The translations under genes were made by a program, and so were the position numbers. A model generated the notes under the pieces. It saw only the letters and a list, made by a program, of their open reading frames with translations. It ran no database searches and was not told where the DNA came from. Below, one piece after another: positions 1 to 8,247 of a DNA stretch of 64,000 nt; the stretch's first letter is position 1; each line of letters starts with the position of its first letter. The DNA comes from Maricaulis sp963975345 (lineage in GTDB: Bacteria; Pseudomonadota; Alphaproteobacteria; Caulobacterales; Maricaulaceae): contig NZ_CAXBGE010000005.1 in the NCBI RefSeq assembly GCF_963975345.1, positions 1 to 64,000 of the forward strand, given 5' to 3'.

Positions 1-314
<314 letters not shown>

Positions 315-404
315 AACGATGTTCATGCACGGCGATTGCTTCGCCTGTGCATCAAGCACCTCATAAACAGGATTGTCTCTTCAAAAACATGAAATCTAAC
401 GCGC

Positions 405-524
405 TGACCGGGTGGTTATTGCAGGGGGATCGCACCCGTTCCCATCCCGAACACGACCGTTAAGACCCTTAGCGCCGATGGTACTGCATCTCAAGGTGTG
501 GGAGAGTAGGACGCCGCCCGGTCT
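405..524 (+). rRNA. rrf: 5S ribosomal RNA
   Basis: A 5S gene of about 120 nt follows the 23S gene by about 90 nt. Helix I is visible as GACCGGG (406-412) pairing with CCCGGTC (517-523). The internal CCCATCCCGAACACG loop and the GGGAGAGTAGG motif are typical of bacterial 5S. The ends are set from helix I and may be off by 1-2 nt. Confidence 0.93.
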
Positions 525-569
525 GCACGTTAGATTTCATGATCCTCCACACACAATTTCAAACAAATC

Positions 570-594
570 AACCGCGCTTCGGCGCGGTTTTTTT
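570..594 (+). terminator. rRNA operon terminator
   Basis: A GC-rich hairpin, AACCGCGC-TTC-GGCGCGGTT, is followed by a run of T at 588-594. It lies 45 nt after 5S and should end rRNA transcription before the convergent oxygenase gene. Confidence 0.9.
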
Positions 595-663
595 GTGTCT
601 TGATTCCGGACAAATCTCAGAAAAGTCATGGGAAATTCGACGTCCAGGAAGGTCGAACTTCGC

Positions 664-1911
664 TTAGGCCCGTTCGCGCAACCACAGGCTGGCGAGCAAT
701 TTCATCCCCGAATTGACCGGTTCGCCGGCATGCAAACTCATCGGATCGCCGGCGCCGGCCGCATCGGTATTGGCGAAACTCAAAGCATCGCCGGTCGGGC
801 CACTCCAGCGCACGTCGAGGCGCGGAAATACCGTATCGCCGCCGGCGAAATCCTGATTTAGCCGCGCCAGCGAGGTCGCGACACGCTGGCCACGCCGCGC
901 CAGATCGGCCGAGGCGGCATGTCCGTCCTCGGTCAGGTAATCGACATGCGGCCGGTATTGCTCGCCCGGCCGATAGAGCAGCACCGCCAAGGGTTCGCCC
1001 TGGTCGAACGTGCTGCCAGCCAGCGCTGCCATGCGCAATTTGATCGCCCACAACACCAGATCCATCGCCCCATCGGGCAGAGCTGCCGTCAGCGATTTCC
1101 GGTAGGGATCGGGCCGGGTCTGGCCGGTCGCGGCATCGAAGATCTGTGCCGGCTTGAGCAAAGGTGCCGCCTGCGCCGCGAGATAGTCGCACAGCACCGT
1201 CGGCAAGAAGCCCGACCAGCGGGACACAGAGGGTTGATCATGCAGCGTCTGCGCTGCCTGCGGAGTTGCCATGACGGCATTGAGCAAGGCGTCAGCCTCG
1301 GGCCAGGCCAAGCTCGTCGGATCATGGCCATTGGCGGCGTTCGGTCCATCGGGCAGGGCGCTGGCCGCAGGCACCAGGGAGGCGCCGAGCGGATGGCCCG
1401 AGCGAGCCAGAGCGGCGGCGTGCCGGCGTGCCAGCGGGCTCACTCGCCCAGCCTCGATCGCCAGCCGCAACAGCGCCGCCATCGCGGGCACATTGCCAGC
1501 CTCTGCGGCAGCCTCCAGCCGGACGCGCACGGTGCTATCGCCGGTCAGAGCCGAAAGCAAGCCGATCTCGACCATCGCCTGGGCATCGCCGCTTCGGGCC
1601 TGGTCGATGCGCTGAGTCAGGGCCGCGCCGGGATCGGCCGCCATGCCGTAACCGCTGGCGCGCACGAAGGCCGCATGCCGGCGCATCGAAGGTTCGTCGG
1701 GCGCCGCCAACAGCGCCTCGCTCGCTGCGACCTTGGCACCAAGCGGAGCTGACGGATCCGCACTCATCTGTAAGAGCAGGCTCGCACAGCCGGCATCGCC
1801 GCTCGTCGTCGCCGCCCTCAGGCCGGACAAGGCCGCCTCAAGGCGGCCGCCATGCCAGTCGGCCAGGGCGCGATCAAACGGATCGGATGGTGTTTGCCGG
1901 TCATCAGTCAT
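664..1911 (-). CDS. 2OG-Fe(II) oxygenase with helical repeat N-terminus (prolyl 4-hydroxylase-like)
   Basis: This 415-aa protein has two parts. The first 210 or so residues are Ala-rich helices with a TPR/Sel1-like spacing (for example MVEIGLLSALTG and NVPAMAALLRLA). The C-terminal 200 residues look like a prolyl 4-hydroxylase-type dioxygenase: the iron ligands are probably H and D in YRPHVDYL and the later H in SLHAGEPV, and the K in SGMKLLASLWLRER is the likely 2-oxoglutarate anchor. The reading frame stays open upstream to 2013, but that extension would run into the tRNA promoter; ATG at 1911 (MTDDRQTP) gives a normal start. The substrate cannot be told from sequence; such enzymes hydroxylate proline or other protein residues. 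The gene sits between 5S rRNA and the initiator tRNA, which are usually adjacent in alphaproteobacteria. Confidence 0.82.
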   Translation of the reverse strand: MTDDRQTPSDPFDRALADWHGGRLEAALSGLRAATTSGDAGCASLLLQMSADPSAPLGAKVAASEALLAAPDEPSMRRHAAFVRASGYGMAADPGAALTQRIDQARSGDAQAMVEIGLLSALTGDSTVRVRLEAAAEAGNVPAMAALLRLAIEAGRVSPLARRHAAALARSGHPLGASLVPAASALPDGPNAANGHDPTSLAWPEADALLNAVMATPQAAQTLHDQPSVSRWSGFLPTVLCDYLAAQAAPLLKPAQIFDAATGQTRPDPYRKSLTAALPDGAMDLVLWAIKLRMAALAGSTFDQGEPLAVLLYRPGEQYRPHVDYLTEDGHAASADLARRGQRVATSLARLNQDFAGGDTVFPRLDVRWSGPTGDALSFANTDAAGAGDPMSLHAGEPVNSGMKLLASLWLRERA

Positions 1912-1963
1912 GCCCACTAGTTTAGGCCATTTTCCGACCCATCCGTAAAGCGCAGCTATCGCC

Positions 1964-1992
1964 TTGACGCACCCGCCGCGCCAGCCTACATA
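1964..1992 (+). promoter_or_regulatory. sigma-70-type promoter of the tRNA-fMet gene
   Basis: TTGACG (1964-1969) and TACATA (1987-1992) are separated by 17 bp and lie 40 bp before the mature tRNA start. This gives the tRNA its own promoter, independent of the rRNA operon whose terminator is at 570-594. Confidence 0.7.
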
Positions 1993-2031
1993 CGCGCCTC
2001 TCCCGAGGGTCACCTTGGGCAGACATCCTGA

Positions 2032-2108
<77 letters not shown>

Positions 2109-2116
2109 TAAAAAGG

Positions 2117-2147
2117 CCCGCCAGCTCAATGAGTTGGCGGGTTTTTT
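2117..2147 (+). terminator. Terminator after tRNA-fMet (element copy)
   Basis: The stem is CCCGCCA with TGGCGGG, extended by CTC/GAG around an AAT loop, and is followed by TTTTTT. A near copy with a differently paired upper stem lies after attR at 9654-9684. In the integrated state this copy belongs to the element. Confidence 0.88.
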
Positions 2148-2174
2148 GTTTTTGGGTTTTCGAGGCGTTTGAAA

Positions 2175-2197
2175 ATTTGGAAGCATATTGGAAGCAG
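2175..2197 (+). repeat. Left copy of 23-bp arm-type repeat
   Basis: The 23 bp here are identical and in the same orientation at 9448-9470. Each copy itself holds TTGGAAGCA twice, 11 bp apart. Placed 67 bp inside attL, it is a candidate integrase or excisionase arm-binding site. The rest of 2109-2416 holds only the tRNA terminator and, presumably, the promoter of the next gene. Confidence 0.7.
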
Positions 2198-2416
2198 GCG
2201 GGGAGTTCTCGCCAGGTTTGCCTCGCTGTCAGTTCGTTGCCATCGAGGCGCGTGACGGCACGGGCCTCCGCGCAATAGTCGCCGTTGAATGTGACCTGGT
2301 CGCAACGTGTGGCAAGCATTTGAGGTGTATTGGTATAAAATACGTGCTCGAGTAACATGGCGCTCCCGTGGATTGCCAACCTGATCGCTCAAATTTAGCT
2401 GGAAGTGGGAAAGATT

Positions 2417-3712
2417 ATGTTTAAGAGGTTAAAGTTGCAGGGTTGGCGTCAAATAGATAGCTTAGATATTAAATTTCATCCTCGCTTGACAGTTATTACT
2501 GGGCCGAATGGCTCTGGAAAAAGCACAGCCTTGTCAATTTTAATTAGACATTTCGGATACTCGCGAAATTTGCTTTCCACACCCAGGCAAACAAAGGCCG
2601 GCGTTATTGAAAGAATTTTTAGTCTTTTTAAAAGTGTGAATGCAAATATTGATGGGCGCGAAGTTGGAGAAATTACGTATTCGAACGATCAGGTATCGAA
2701 GCTGTCACTTCCCAATGAGACAGACGTGACTTATTCGTTATTAGTGAGTCAGCAGTTGAATGTTACGGGTATTCATATTGATTCTCACCGACCAATTTCA
2801 ACATATAAAAAAATGCAAATATTGAATTTGAATGCAATTAATATCGACGGCGTTCAGGTAGGAATAAATCATATATTTCAACAGTACTATAATAACGGAA
2901 CTAGACCGGGCCAAGATAGTGTTTTGGATCAAATTAAGATGCATCTATTGTATTTTGTTATGTTTGGATATGATTCGGGTCCTAGAGTTGGTACGAAATT
3001 GTATCGCGAGTATTTTGAAGAATTTCAAGAAATTTTGAAAAAAACGTTGCCAAAGGATCTTGGATATACTGGAATTTCGATCGTTAATAACACCGAAATA
3101 GTTTTGAATACCGTGAGTGGTAATTTTTTGATTGATGCTTGTTCTGGCGGCATTCTGAAAATCATTGAAGTCACGTGGCAAATATTCTTCCAGTCAAAAG
3201 CTGTTGAGAAGTTTGTGGTCACGATGGATGAACCAGAGAATCATTTGCACCCATCGATGCAGAGAACTTTTCTTTCTGATCTGGTGGAGGCTTTCCCGAC
3301 CGCTCAATTTATTGTTGCCTCTCACAGCCCGTTTATCGTGACCTCTGTGCGCGATTCGTCTGTATACGTGCTGCGATATCTTGATAGCGAATATGAAGAG
3401 CGTGGTGGGGCTACAGCGACCCGGGGCGCCGACGACCTCCCGGGCGTTTTCTCTGGTCGCAGAATTCGTAGCGAGCACTTGGACACGGTTAACCGAGCCG
3501 GCACCGCATCTGAGATATTGAGAGAGGTATTGGGGGTTCCTGCGACGATTCCCGAATGGGCGGGTGAGCGAGCGAAAGAGATTGTCGAGAGTTACCGAGG
3601 GAAGGAACTTACTTCGGCGTCACTGGACGCAATGCACGACGAACTCAAATCAGAGGGCCTTGTCTCCGAGTATCCGACCGCAGTATTCGAGAGGTCTAGA
3701 GATCCGTCATGA
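2417..3712 (+). CDS. ptuA: Septu-type antiphage ATPase PtuA (AAA/OLD-like)
   Basis: This 431-aa ATPase has Walker A GPNGSGKST at about residues 29-37, an ABC-like signature SGGILKIIEV near 245, and Walker B with the extended DEPENHLHP motif followed by ASHSPFIV near 300, as in AAA15/OLD ATPases. It overlaps the following HNH gene by 4 bp (ATGA), the arrangement known for Septu, where PtuA oligomers bind the PtuB nuclease and ATP sensing controls nucleic acid cleavage during infection. No reverse transcriptase is nearby, so this is not a retron-Septu. The ATG at 2417 has GGGAAAG just upstream; a GTG at 2405 is also possible. The gene is strikingly AT-rich to about 3300, a sign of recent transfer. 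PtuA is the best name given the partner; an unrelated OLD-like pair is the main alternative. Confidence 0.82.
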   Translation: MFKRLKLQGWRQIDSLDIKFHPRLTVITGPNGSGKSTALSILIRHFGYSRNLLSTPRQTKAGVIERIFSLFKSVNANIDGREVGEITYSNDQVSKLSLPNETDVTYSLLVSQQLNVTGIHIDSHRPISTYKKMQILNLNAINIDGVQVGINHIFQQYYNNGTRPGQDSVLDQIKMHLLYFVMFGYDSGPRVGTKLYREYFEEFQEILKKTLPKDLGYTGISIVNNTEIVLNTVSGNFLIDACSGGILKIIEVTWQIFFQSKAVEKFVVTMDEPENHLHPSMQRTFLSDLVEAFPTAQFIVASHSPFIVTSVRDSSVYVLRYLDSEYEERGGATATRGADDLPGVFSGRRIRSEHLDTVNRAGTASEILREVLGVPATIPEWAGERAKEIVESYRGKELTSASLDAMHDELKSEGLVSEYPTAVFERSRDPS

Positions 3713-4383
3713 GGAAGTTGCAAAAAGGGGCGCCTCCAGGGGTATTGGCGTTGAACGCCGAGCGTTGGAAAGACGAGTTGGTGAATGCAAAGGCTGCGGG
3801 ATATGACCCGACGCCTACGCAAAAGAGTCGTTATCGAAATTCCGCGATAAAGGATGCGTTGATCGCTGAAACATTGGGAAAGTGTGCATACTGCGAAACA
3901 AAAGCCCTTCATTCTCAGCACGGTGACATTGAGCACATCATCCCGAAATCAAAGCGCCCCGAGCTATCATTTGATTGGCTCAATTTGACGCTCGCTTGCC
4001 GTTTATGTAATGGAAATAAATCGGATTTCTATAATGGCAATGTTGATGAGGATGTAATCAATCCCTATGAAACCGATCCAAGCGAATGTTTTGTTTTCTT
4101 TGCCGAACGCATTGTGCCGCTCCCAAATAGTCCGATTGGGTACGTTACGATAGATAAGCTATCGCTGGATCGGCCAGAGCTGGTCGAGGATATTCGAGAT
4201 CGAATTGATAGTCTCCGAGGCATGATGTTGGCCTACGAAAGTGCGGCATCAGCAGCGATGAAGGATATTATTTTGAACGATATTCGTGAGCGGTACCTGA
4301 GTGACAACTGCGAGTACGTCACGTACATGCGCAAATTTTTCGAGGTGTGCTGGCGAGGGGCAAAACCGGCTGCTGTGGTCTAG
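3709..4383 (+). CDS. ptuB: Septu HNH endonuclease PtuB
   Basis: The 224-aa protein has an HNH/zinc core: CAYC at about residues 62-65, DIEHIIPKSK near 76-85 (catalytic His), the NLTLACRLCNGNKSD block near 92-108 with the second Cys pair and Asn, and INPYETDPSE after it. This is the TIGR02646-like pattern of PtuB and of the retron Ec78 HNH effector. Its start overlaps the ATPase stop as ATGA, so the two are translationally coupled. The expected job is DNA (or tRNA, as in the retron form) cleavage when released or activated by PtuA. All key ligands are present, so the nuclease should be active. Confidence 0.84.
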   Translation: MRKLQKGAPPGVLALNAERWKDELVNAKAAGYDPTPTQKSRYRNSAIKDALIAETLGKCAYCETKALHSQHGDIEHIIPKSKRPELSFDWLNLTLACRLCNGNKSDFYNGNVDEDVINPYETDPSECFVFFAERIVPLPNSPIGYVTIDKLSLDRPELVEDIRDRIDSLRGMMLAYESAASAAMKDIILNDIRERYLSDNCEYVTYMRKFFEVCWRGAKPAAVV

Positions 4384-4609
4384 GCGAATCGTCCCGAAAC
4401 GCTCAAATCGGACGAGTGATTTCCGTGGAGTTCGCGTGACGCGGCTGATTTCTCATTGCCTTGCGCTTGCGCCATCGCGGTCCTGGAGAACAGGAGTGCG
4501 AAGTCGCGGGATCGGTGCGCGCCACAGTATCCTCCGAGTCGGATATGCTGTGATAAATCAAGAGGCGGTTGGGTCGCGTTGTGTGTGAGCGCCGAAGGAG
4601 GGTTCAGTA

Positions 4610-5431
4610 GTGTTTATAATCGACCGTGAATACAGCCGCGCAAATGACATTCACGCCCGCTACGGCGGGCAACGGCAGGGCGGCATCTCCACGCCCGCAA
4701 ACTTCCCGCTGGTCTTTTTGTTCACCGGTGCTGGCGGGGAACAGTACGGCTATAAGGACGGTTGGGTGGGGAGCGAGACGTTTGTCTTTACTGGCGAGGG
4801 TCAGGTTGGAGACATGACGTTCCGTGTGGGAAATCGCGCGATCCGCGATCATGCCCGGAACGAAAAGCAACTAATGCTATTTGAATCATTGGGGCACGGC
4901 CGCCCGGTCCGATACCGCGGGATGTTTACCTGCTCAGCGTGGGAGAGTTTTCGGGGGCCTGATCGTAATGGGGACGATCGGGAGTGCATCCGCTTCCACC
5001 TAGTAAAAAATCAACCGTCGATGGAATTTATTGCGTCGGGTGGCAATGAGCCGGAGGTCGGCGGCCAGGACCTCGCGGAGCTCAGAAAGCGAGCCTATGG
5101 GGCTCTCGCACCCAGCCGCAGCTCAAAACCTGCCGATGCCGCGCAGACCTATCGACAGCGCAGCAAGGCCGTGCGCGACTATGTGTTGGCGCGTGCGAAT
5201 GGTGTGTGCGAGCTTTCCGGAGAGGCGGGACCGTTTATCACTCGGAGGGGCGCGCCCTACCTCGAGGTTCACCACACGCATCTGCTGGCGGACGATGGGC
5301 CAGATCACCCGCGTTGGGTCGCGGCGATTGACCCCACCTTGCACCGCGAAATTCATTTTGGGCAGAACGGGCCGGCGCTAAACGCGTTGTTGATGGAAAG
5401 GCTGGCAGAAATCGAGCCTGCAGGGGAGTAA
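4610..5431 (+). CDS. SRA-HNH endonuclease, ScoMcrA-like (type IV restriction candidate)
   Basis: This 273-aa protein combines an N-terminal SRA-like base-reading domain (GWVGSETFVFTGEGQVGDM and RAIRDHARNEKQLMLFE, about residues 45-100) with a C-terminal HNH domain (about 180-265: YLEVHHTHLLADDGPDH, LHREIHFGQNG). ScoMcrA and relatives cut DNA carrying modified bases or phosphorothioate. The start is a GTG with GGAGG about 10 bp upstream. The usual zinc cysteines are not all there: CxxC appears as CELS, and the CPxCH block as DPTLH, while the catalytic histidines remain. It is co-oriented with the Septu pair 226 bp away, so the left half of the element is a three-gene defence module. Target modification is inference. 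Confidence 0.78.
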   Translation: MFIIDREYSRANDIHARYGGQRQGGISTPANFPLVFLFTGAGGEQYGYKDGWVGSETFVFTGEGQVGDMTFRVGNRAIRDHARNEKQLMLFESLGHGRPVRYRGMFTCSAWESFRGPDRNGDDRECIRFHLVKNQPSMEFIASGGNEPEVGGQDLAELRKRAYGALAPSRSSKPADAAQTYRQRSKAVRDYVLARANGVCELSGEAGPFITRRGAPYLEVHHTHLLADDGPDHPRWVAAIDPTLHREIHFGQNGPALNALLMERLAEIEPAGE

Positions 5432-5444
5432 GCGACCGGGTGGC

Positions 5445-6581
5445 CTAGTATCGCGTGTTCCACGCCTTCGTGCGCTCTGCTAGCTGTGCCTCGACGCCAC
5501 CTTTCTTGTTGATAGCTCTATCTGCGATGTCGAGTGCTACCTGGTCCAAGACTGCGGGAATATCAGATTCCGTCAGTCCATATGCTGCGGTTTGCGCCAG
5601 GATAAGTCCCACTGTTTGTGCTTCCAAGGTCCGTAAATTCGCAGCCCGCAATTCTGCTAGAATTTTAGCGACGTCGACGGACTGGTCATGTGCGATCGAT
5701 ATGCGCTCGAGCTCGTTGTGGCACTCATTCCAGACCGCTGCGTTCGGCCAGCGACCGCGGTTGCAATCCTTTTGCGGAATTGCCAGCCGCGTTTGATGGG
5801 CGATTTTTCGAAAAATAAAAGCAGGATCGCGCGTAAACGCTTCCCACGTTCGGCGCCCTAGGGCCTTTTCCAGAGCGTCGCGGCCCGCCCGGAACTCAAA
5901 ACGCCAAATCGGCGATCTATTGGTCAAAAAAACTGACTGTGGTGTCGTAGCCTTGGCCCAAATATCCCACCAAAAGGTTTTTCTCTTTTCTATAACCTCT
6001 AAGCGTTTGTCATAAATGCAAATTTGCGAATTCGGCATTTTTCCAATTCGAATGCCGTTAAATTTATTTCCCCGCATTTCTGCGGAAAATTCGCCGTCGA
6101 GCGCCTTTGCCCGGCGTGAGTGGGCAACAAAATTATCCGGTTCGATCGAATAATCCGGAAAAAGAAAATCGAGCGCGTAATCAATTCGGGAAATGCGCCT
6201 GTCGGCCTCACCGAAGATCATTCCCAGATCGATGAGGAATTGATCGAGCTTGGTTTTCACCGCATCGAGGCCGTGGACGGCCAAGGGGAGGGCGCGGGAT
6301 GAAACGCGCACGCCCCAAGGGTCACGCCCGGCGCGCGGCTCCTTGAACCACCACAGCGCGCCCAGCTCGCCCGTATTCACCGAGAAGGTATAGCCGCCGC
6401 TCCCGCCGTGGCTCTCGACGAGAAAGGTGTGTCCGGCGAACGTCACCGCTTGCGCGCGCCGCTCCTCTGCCGCGCGTGCCTTGGCATGCAGCAAGGCCGA
6501 TTGAAGCTCGGTTCCGATCTGCGTGTTGTACGCCAGATCAAGACCATCGAAGCCAGCGTGGAGAAGGGCGGGACTGGTCAT
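5445..6581 (-). CDS. Replication initiation factor (Rep_trans/PF02486-like rolling-circle initiator)
   Basis: The 378-aa protein shows the pattern of the replication initiation factor family: RRISRIDYALDFLF near residue 135, SQICIYDKRLEVIE near 205, and an RFEFRAGRDALEKALG block near 250. Related proteins nick one strand at a hairpin to start rolling-circle replication of filamentous phages, plasmids and integrative elements. A perfect 11-bp inverted repeat lies 18 bp before its start codon, and a DUF736 gene precedes it, a pairing common in small alphaproteobacterial elements. It would replicate the excised circle. It converges on the SRA-HNH gene with only 13 bp between them. The nicking Tyr cannot be assigned by eye. 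Confidence 0.72.
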   Translation of the reverse strand: MTSPALLHAGFDGLDLAYNTQIGTELQSALLHAKARAAEERRAQAVTFAGHTFLVESHGGSGGYTFSVNTGELGALWWFKEPRAGRDPWGVRVSSRALPLAVHGLDAVKTKLDQFLIDLGMIFGEADRRISRIDYALDFLFPDYSIEPDNFVAHSRRAKALDGEFSAEMRGNKFNGIRIGKMPNSQICIYDKRLEVIEKRKTFWWDIWAKATTPQSVFLTNRSPIWRFEFRAGRDALEKALGRRTWEAFTRDPAFIFRKIAHQTRLAIPQKDCNRGRWPNAAVWNECHNELERISIAHDQSVDVAKILAELRAANLRTLEAQTVGLILAQTAAYGLTESDIPAVLDQVALDIADRAINKKGGVEAQLAERTKAWNTRY

Positions 6582-6599
6582 TGGCAGGGTCCTGTATTT

Positions 6600-6632
6600 C
6601 TAGAGGGGGGTGATACAGGGACCCCCCTCTAG
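6600..6632. repeat. Perfect inverted repeat before rep
   Basis: CTAGAGGGGGG (6600-6610) and CCCCCCTCTAG (6622-6632) form an 11-bp perfect stem with an 11-nt loop, TGATACAGGGA. There is no T-run on the rep-sense strand, so a terminator is unlikely. Its place between the DUF736 and rep genes makes it a candidate double-strand origin or Rep operator. Confidence 0.75.
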
Positions 6633-6643
6633 GTTTCCGAGCG

Positions 6644-7000
6644 TCAGGCGGCTTGTTCTTGGCGTCGTCGCCATGTGGCAACGCCGATTTCGCCTTCCTT
6701 GAAGACGGCGAAGTTCAGCGGGTGCGCAAAGCTCGGATCGTCGAGTGTGACGGAAAGGAAGACGTCTCCGCTGTTGGAGCCGCGATTGATCGTTTTCGAC
6801 CACGCGCTGCCGATTTCCATCGGCTCACCTTCAAGATCGCGCATTGAGACGCGGTGCGATGGTGCGTCGGGATGCGCATTCGGGTCGCGGATCGCTTCAA
6901 TGCGGAGGTCCGCCTTGAAGGAGAGCGTGCGGACTTGTCCGCGAAGATCGGACCAGAAGTCGTGTGGGCCGGTCGGTTTCAGAGTTCCAATTCTGGACAT
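6644..7000 (-). CDS. DUF736 family protein
   Basis: This 118-aa protein matches the DUF736 layout: an N-terminal IGTLKPTGPHDF, a central RIEAIRDPNAHPDAPSHRV, then IGSAWSKTINRGSNSGDVF and LSVTLDDPSFAHPLNFAVF. DUF736 proteins are small beta-rich proteins of unknown role found almost only on alphaproteobacterial plasmids and integrative elements next to replication or transfer genes. It is 62 bp upstream of rep on the same strand and probably shares its transcript. It may bind single-stranded DNA, but that is a guess. Confidence 0.78.
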   Translation of the reverse strand: MSRIGTLKPTGPHDFWSDLRGQVRTLSFKADLRIEAIRDPNAHPDAPSHRVSMRDLEGEPMEIGSAWSKTINRGSNSGDVFLSVTLDDPSFAHPLNFAVFKEGEIGVATWRRRQEQAA

Positions 7001-7057
7001 GCTTTATTCCTTTTAGTGAGGGGTGAGTTGGCGCGCTTCGCGCCGAGACCGCATTGG

Positions 7058-7140
7058 TTTTTGGAGAGCAACTGAGCCGCCCCCGGAAGGGGCCAGGCCG
7101 AAGCCTGACCCCATTTTCGAGGAGCAGTGCTCTCCAAAAA
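7058..7140. repeat. Long inverted repeat enclosing nested hairpins
   Basis: TTTTTGGAGAGCAACTG (7058-7074) pairs with CAGTGCTCTCCAAAAA (7125-7140), with one bulged base. The 50-nt interior holds further small stems (CCCCGGAAGGGG; AGGCCGAAGCCT). It fills the gap between the excisionase-like gene and the DUF736-rep genes. It could be a replication origin, a single-strand origin or a structured leader; no T-run suggests termination. Confidence 0.65.
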
Positions 7141-7180
7141 TCCCGCGCGCTGCGGTCAACCGCACGCGGGCAAAAACTCG

Positions 7181-7459
7181 TTAGCGGAGGATGCCGAGGT
7201 CAGAGGTCGACCGGCGGGTGCGCTTGTCGGACCACTCAAGAAGGTCCCGCATCCGATAGCGGATGCAACGCGCAGAAATTTTCACGAAACGGGGGCCGCC
7301 GCCGCGAGTGCGCCAATTGCGCAATGTGCGGGGGGATATGGCGAGGTATTTCGACGCGTCATCTTCATCGATGAGCGCGTTTGCGTCAGTCAAAACTGGT
7401 GTCTTGGGTTTCTTCATAGCCGGTCTCCTTTGTTTGAACCGGCCTCCTATTGAGCACAT
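7181..7459 (-). CDS. AlpA/excisionase-like helix-turn-helix protein
   Basis: The 92-aa protein carries a MerR-like winged helix (HTH_17/AlpA type): LIDEDDASKYLAISPRTLRN, WRTRGGGPRFVKISARCIRY, and RMRDLLEWSDKR, about residues 27-80. Proteins of this kind in integrative elements act as excisionases or as activators of the integrase gene. It lies between the integrase operon and the DUF736-rep genes, with the long hairpin at 7058-7140 just downstream. Likely targets are the 23-bp repeats near both element ends or that hairpin (inference). Confidence 0.75.
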   Translation of the reverse strand: MCSIGGRFKQRRPAMKKPKTPVLTDANALIDEDDASKYLAISPRTLRNWRTRGGGPRFVKISARCIRYRMRDLLEWSDKRTRRSTSDLGILR

Positions 7460-7512
7460 TGTGACTCCATGTGCACACGATCTCGCTGACAGGAATTCAG
7501 AAAGTTTTGGTG

Positions 7513-8247
7513 CTATTTATTGTCAGCCCTCCAAGCTCTGACGGCGCTGTTGACGCTCTCATCCTTTACGACGTCTACGAGCTTGAGTGACTGAGCAATG
7601 AAGTTGCTAGCGTCAGAGGTGGCGTAAGCCCAGTTGTGATCAACTGTGACCGACCGGCCAAGCGTATCCCGCCAAAAGCCGAGCATGCGTCGGACAAAGA
7701 GTTTGAGCCCGAATGCCGGAGGAGTGCCCCTTTTAGCGGGCTGGGCGAATTCTTGAGCCTGCTCTAGAAACGCGATCACTGCCGCGACTTCGCTGGTGAA
7801 ATGCTTGATCGAGCGAGGCGAAGAAATTCTCGAAAGCTCGTCAGTGCCCGCAATCTGGATTGGAAGCGCTTCCACTCCGCTCACGTCCAGTTGAATGTTT
7901 CGAATTTGGATCGCGGCGCTCTCGAAATGAGCGAAGGCTTCTTCACTGGTTGAGCTTAGTTGTGAGTGCAGCTTTCCGAGCTTTTTGAGCAGGTCACCCG
8001 TTTCATCAGCGATTTTTTTGGGGAGGTCATTGAATTTTACCCCGACATATTGCTCGTAGTCGCGCGCCGCTCGAGCAAGCTGAAACCAGTATATGTGGAT
8101 ATCGTTTGGGTCGTGGATGGCGCACTCCTCCGCAAGGATTAGAACGCTCTCCTTGTCGATCATCGGGTGCGCCTCTTCGCCTTGCGGCATAACGCCCAGC
8201 CGAAGCCATTCTTCTGTAGAAGAAAACTGAAATTGCGCTTCATTCAT
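7513..8247 (-). CDS. Unknown 244-aa protein coupled to the integrase
   Basis: I do not recognise this protein. Its start codon overlaps the integrase stop by 8 bp, so it is translated from the integrase mRNA. The sequence is predicted mainly helical, soluble, with no signal peptide or membrane segment; the middle (about 85-130) could form a coiled coil (TGDLLKKLGKLHSQLSST) and the C-terminal third is basic and aromatic (LKLFVRRMLGFWRDTLGRSV). Because the element otherwise carries defence cargo, an antiphage or immunity role is possible, as is a role in element maintenance. Codon use looks intermediate between the Septu genes and the chromosome. Confidence 0.6.
   Translation of the reverse strand: MNEAQFQFSSTEEWLRLGVMPQGEEAHPMIDKESVLILAEECAIHDPNDIHIYWFQLARAARDYEQYVGVKFNDLPKKIADETGDLLKKLGKLHSQLSSTSEEAFAHFESAAIQIRNIQLDVSGVEALPIQIAGTDELSRISSPRSIKHFTSEVAAVIAFLEQAQEFAQPAKRGTPPAFGLKLFVRRMLGFWRDTLGRSVTVDHNWAYATSDASNFIAQSLKLVDVVKDESVNSAVRAWRADNK

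Noticed and set aside
1912..2013. N-terminal extension of the 2OG oxygenase up to 2013
   Set aside because: It would overlap the tRNA promoter and has no family-like residues; ATG 1911 gives a normal start.
2405..4383. Retron Ec78-like system
   Set aside because: PtuAB-type genes are present, but no reverse transcriptase or msr-msd-like RNA region is seen nearby.
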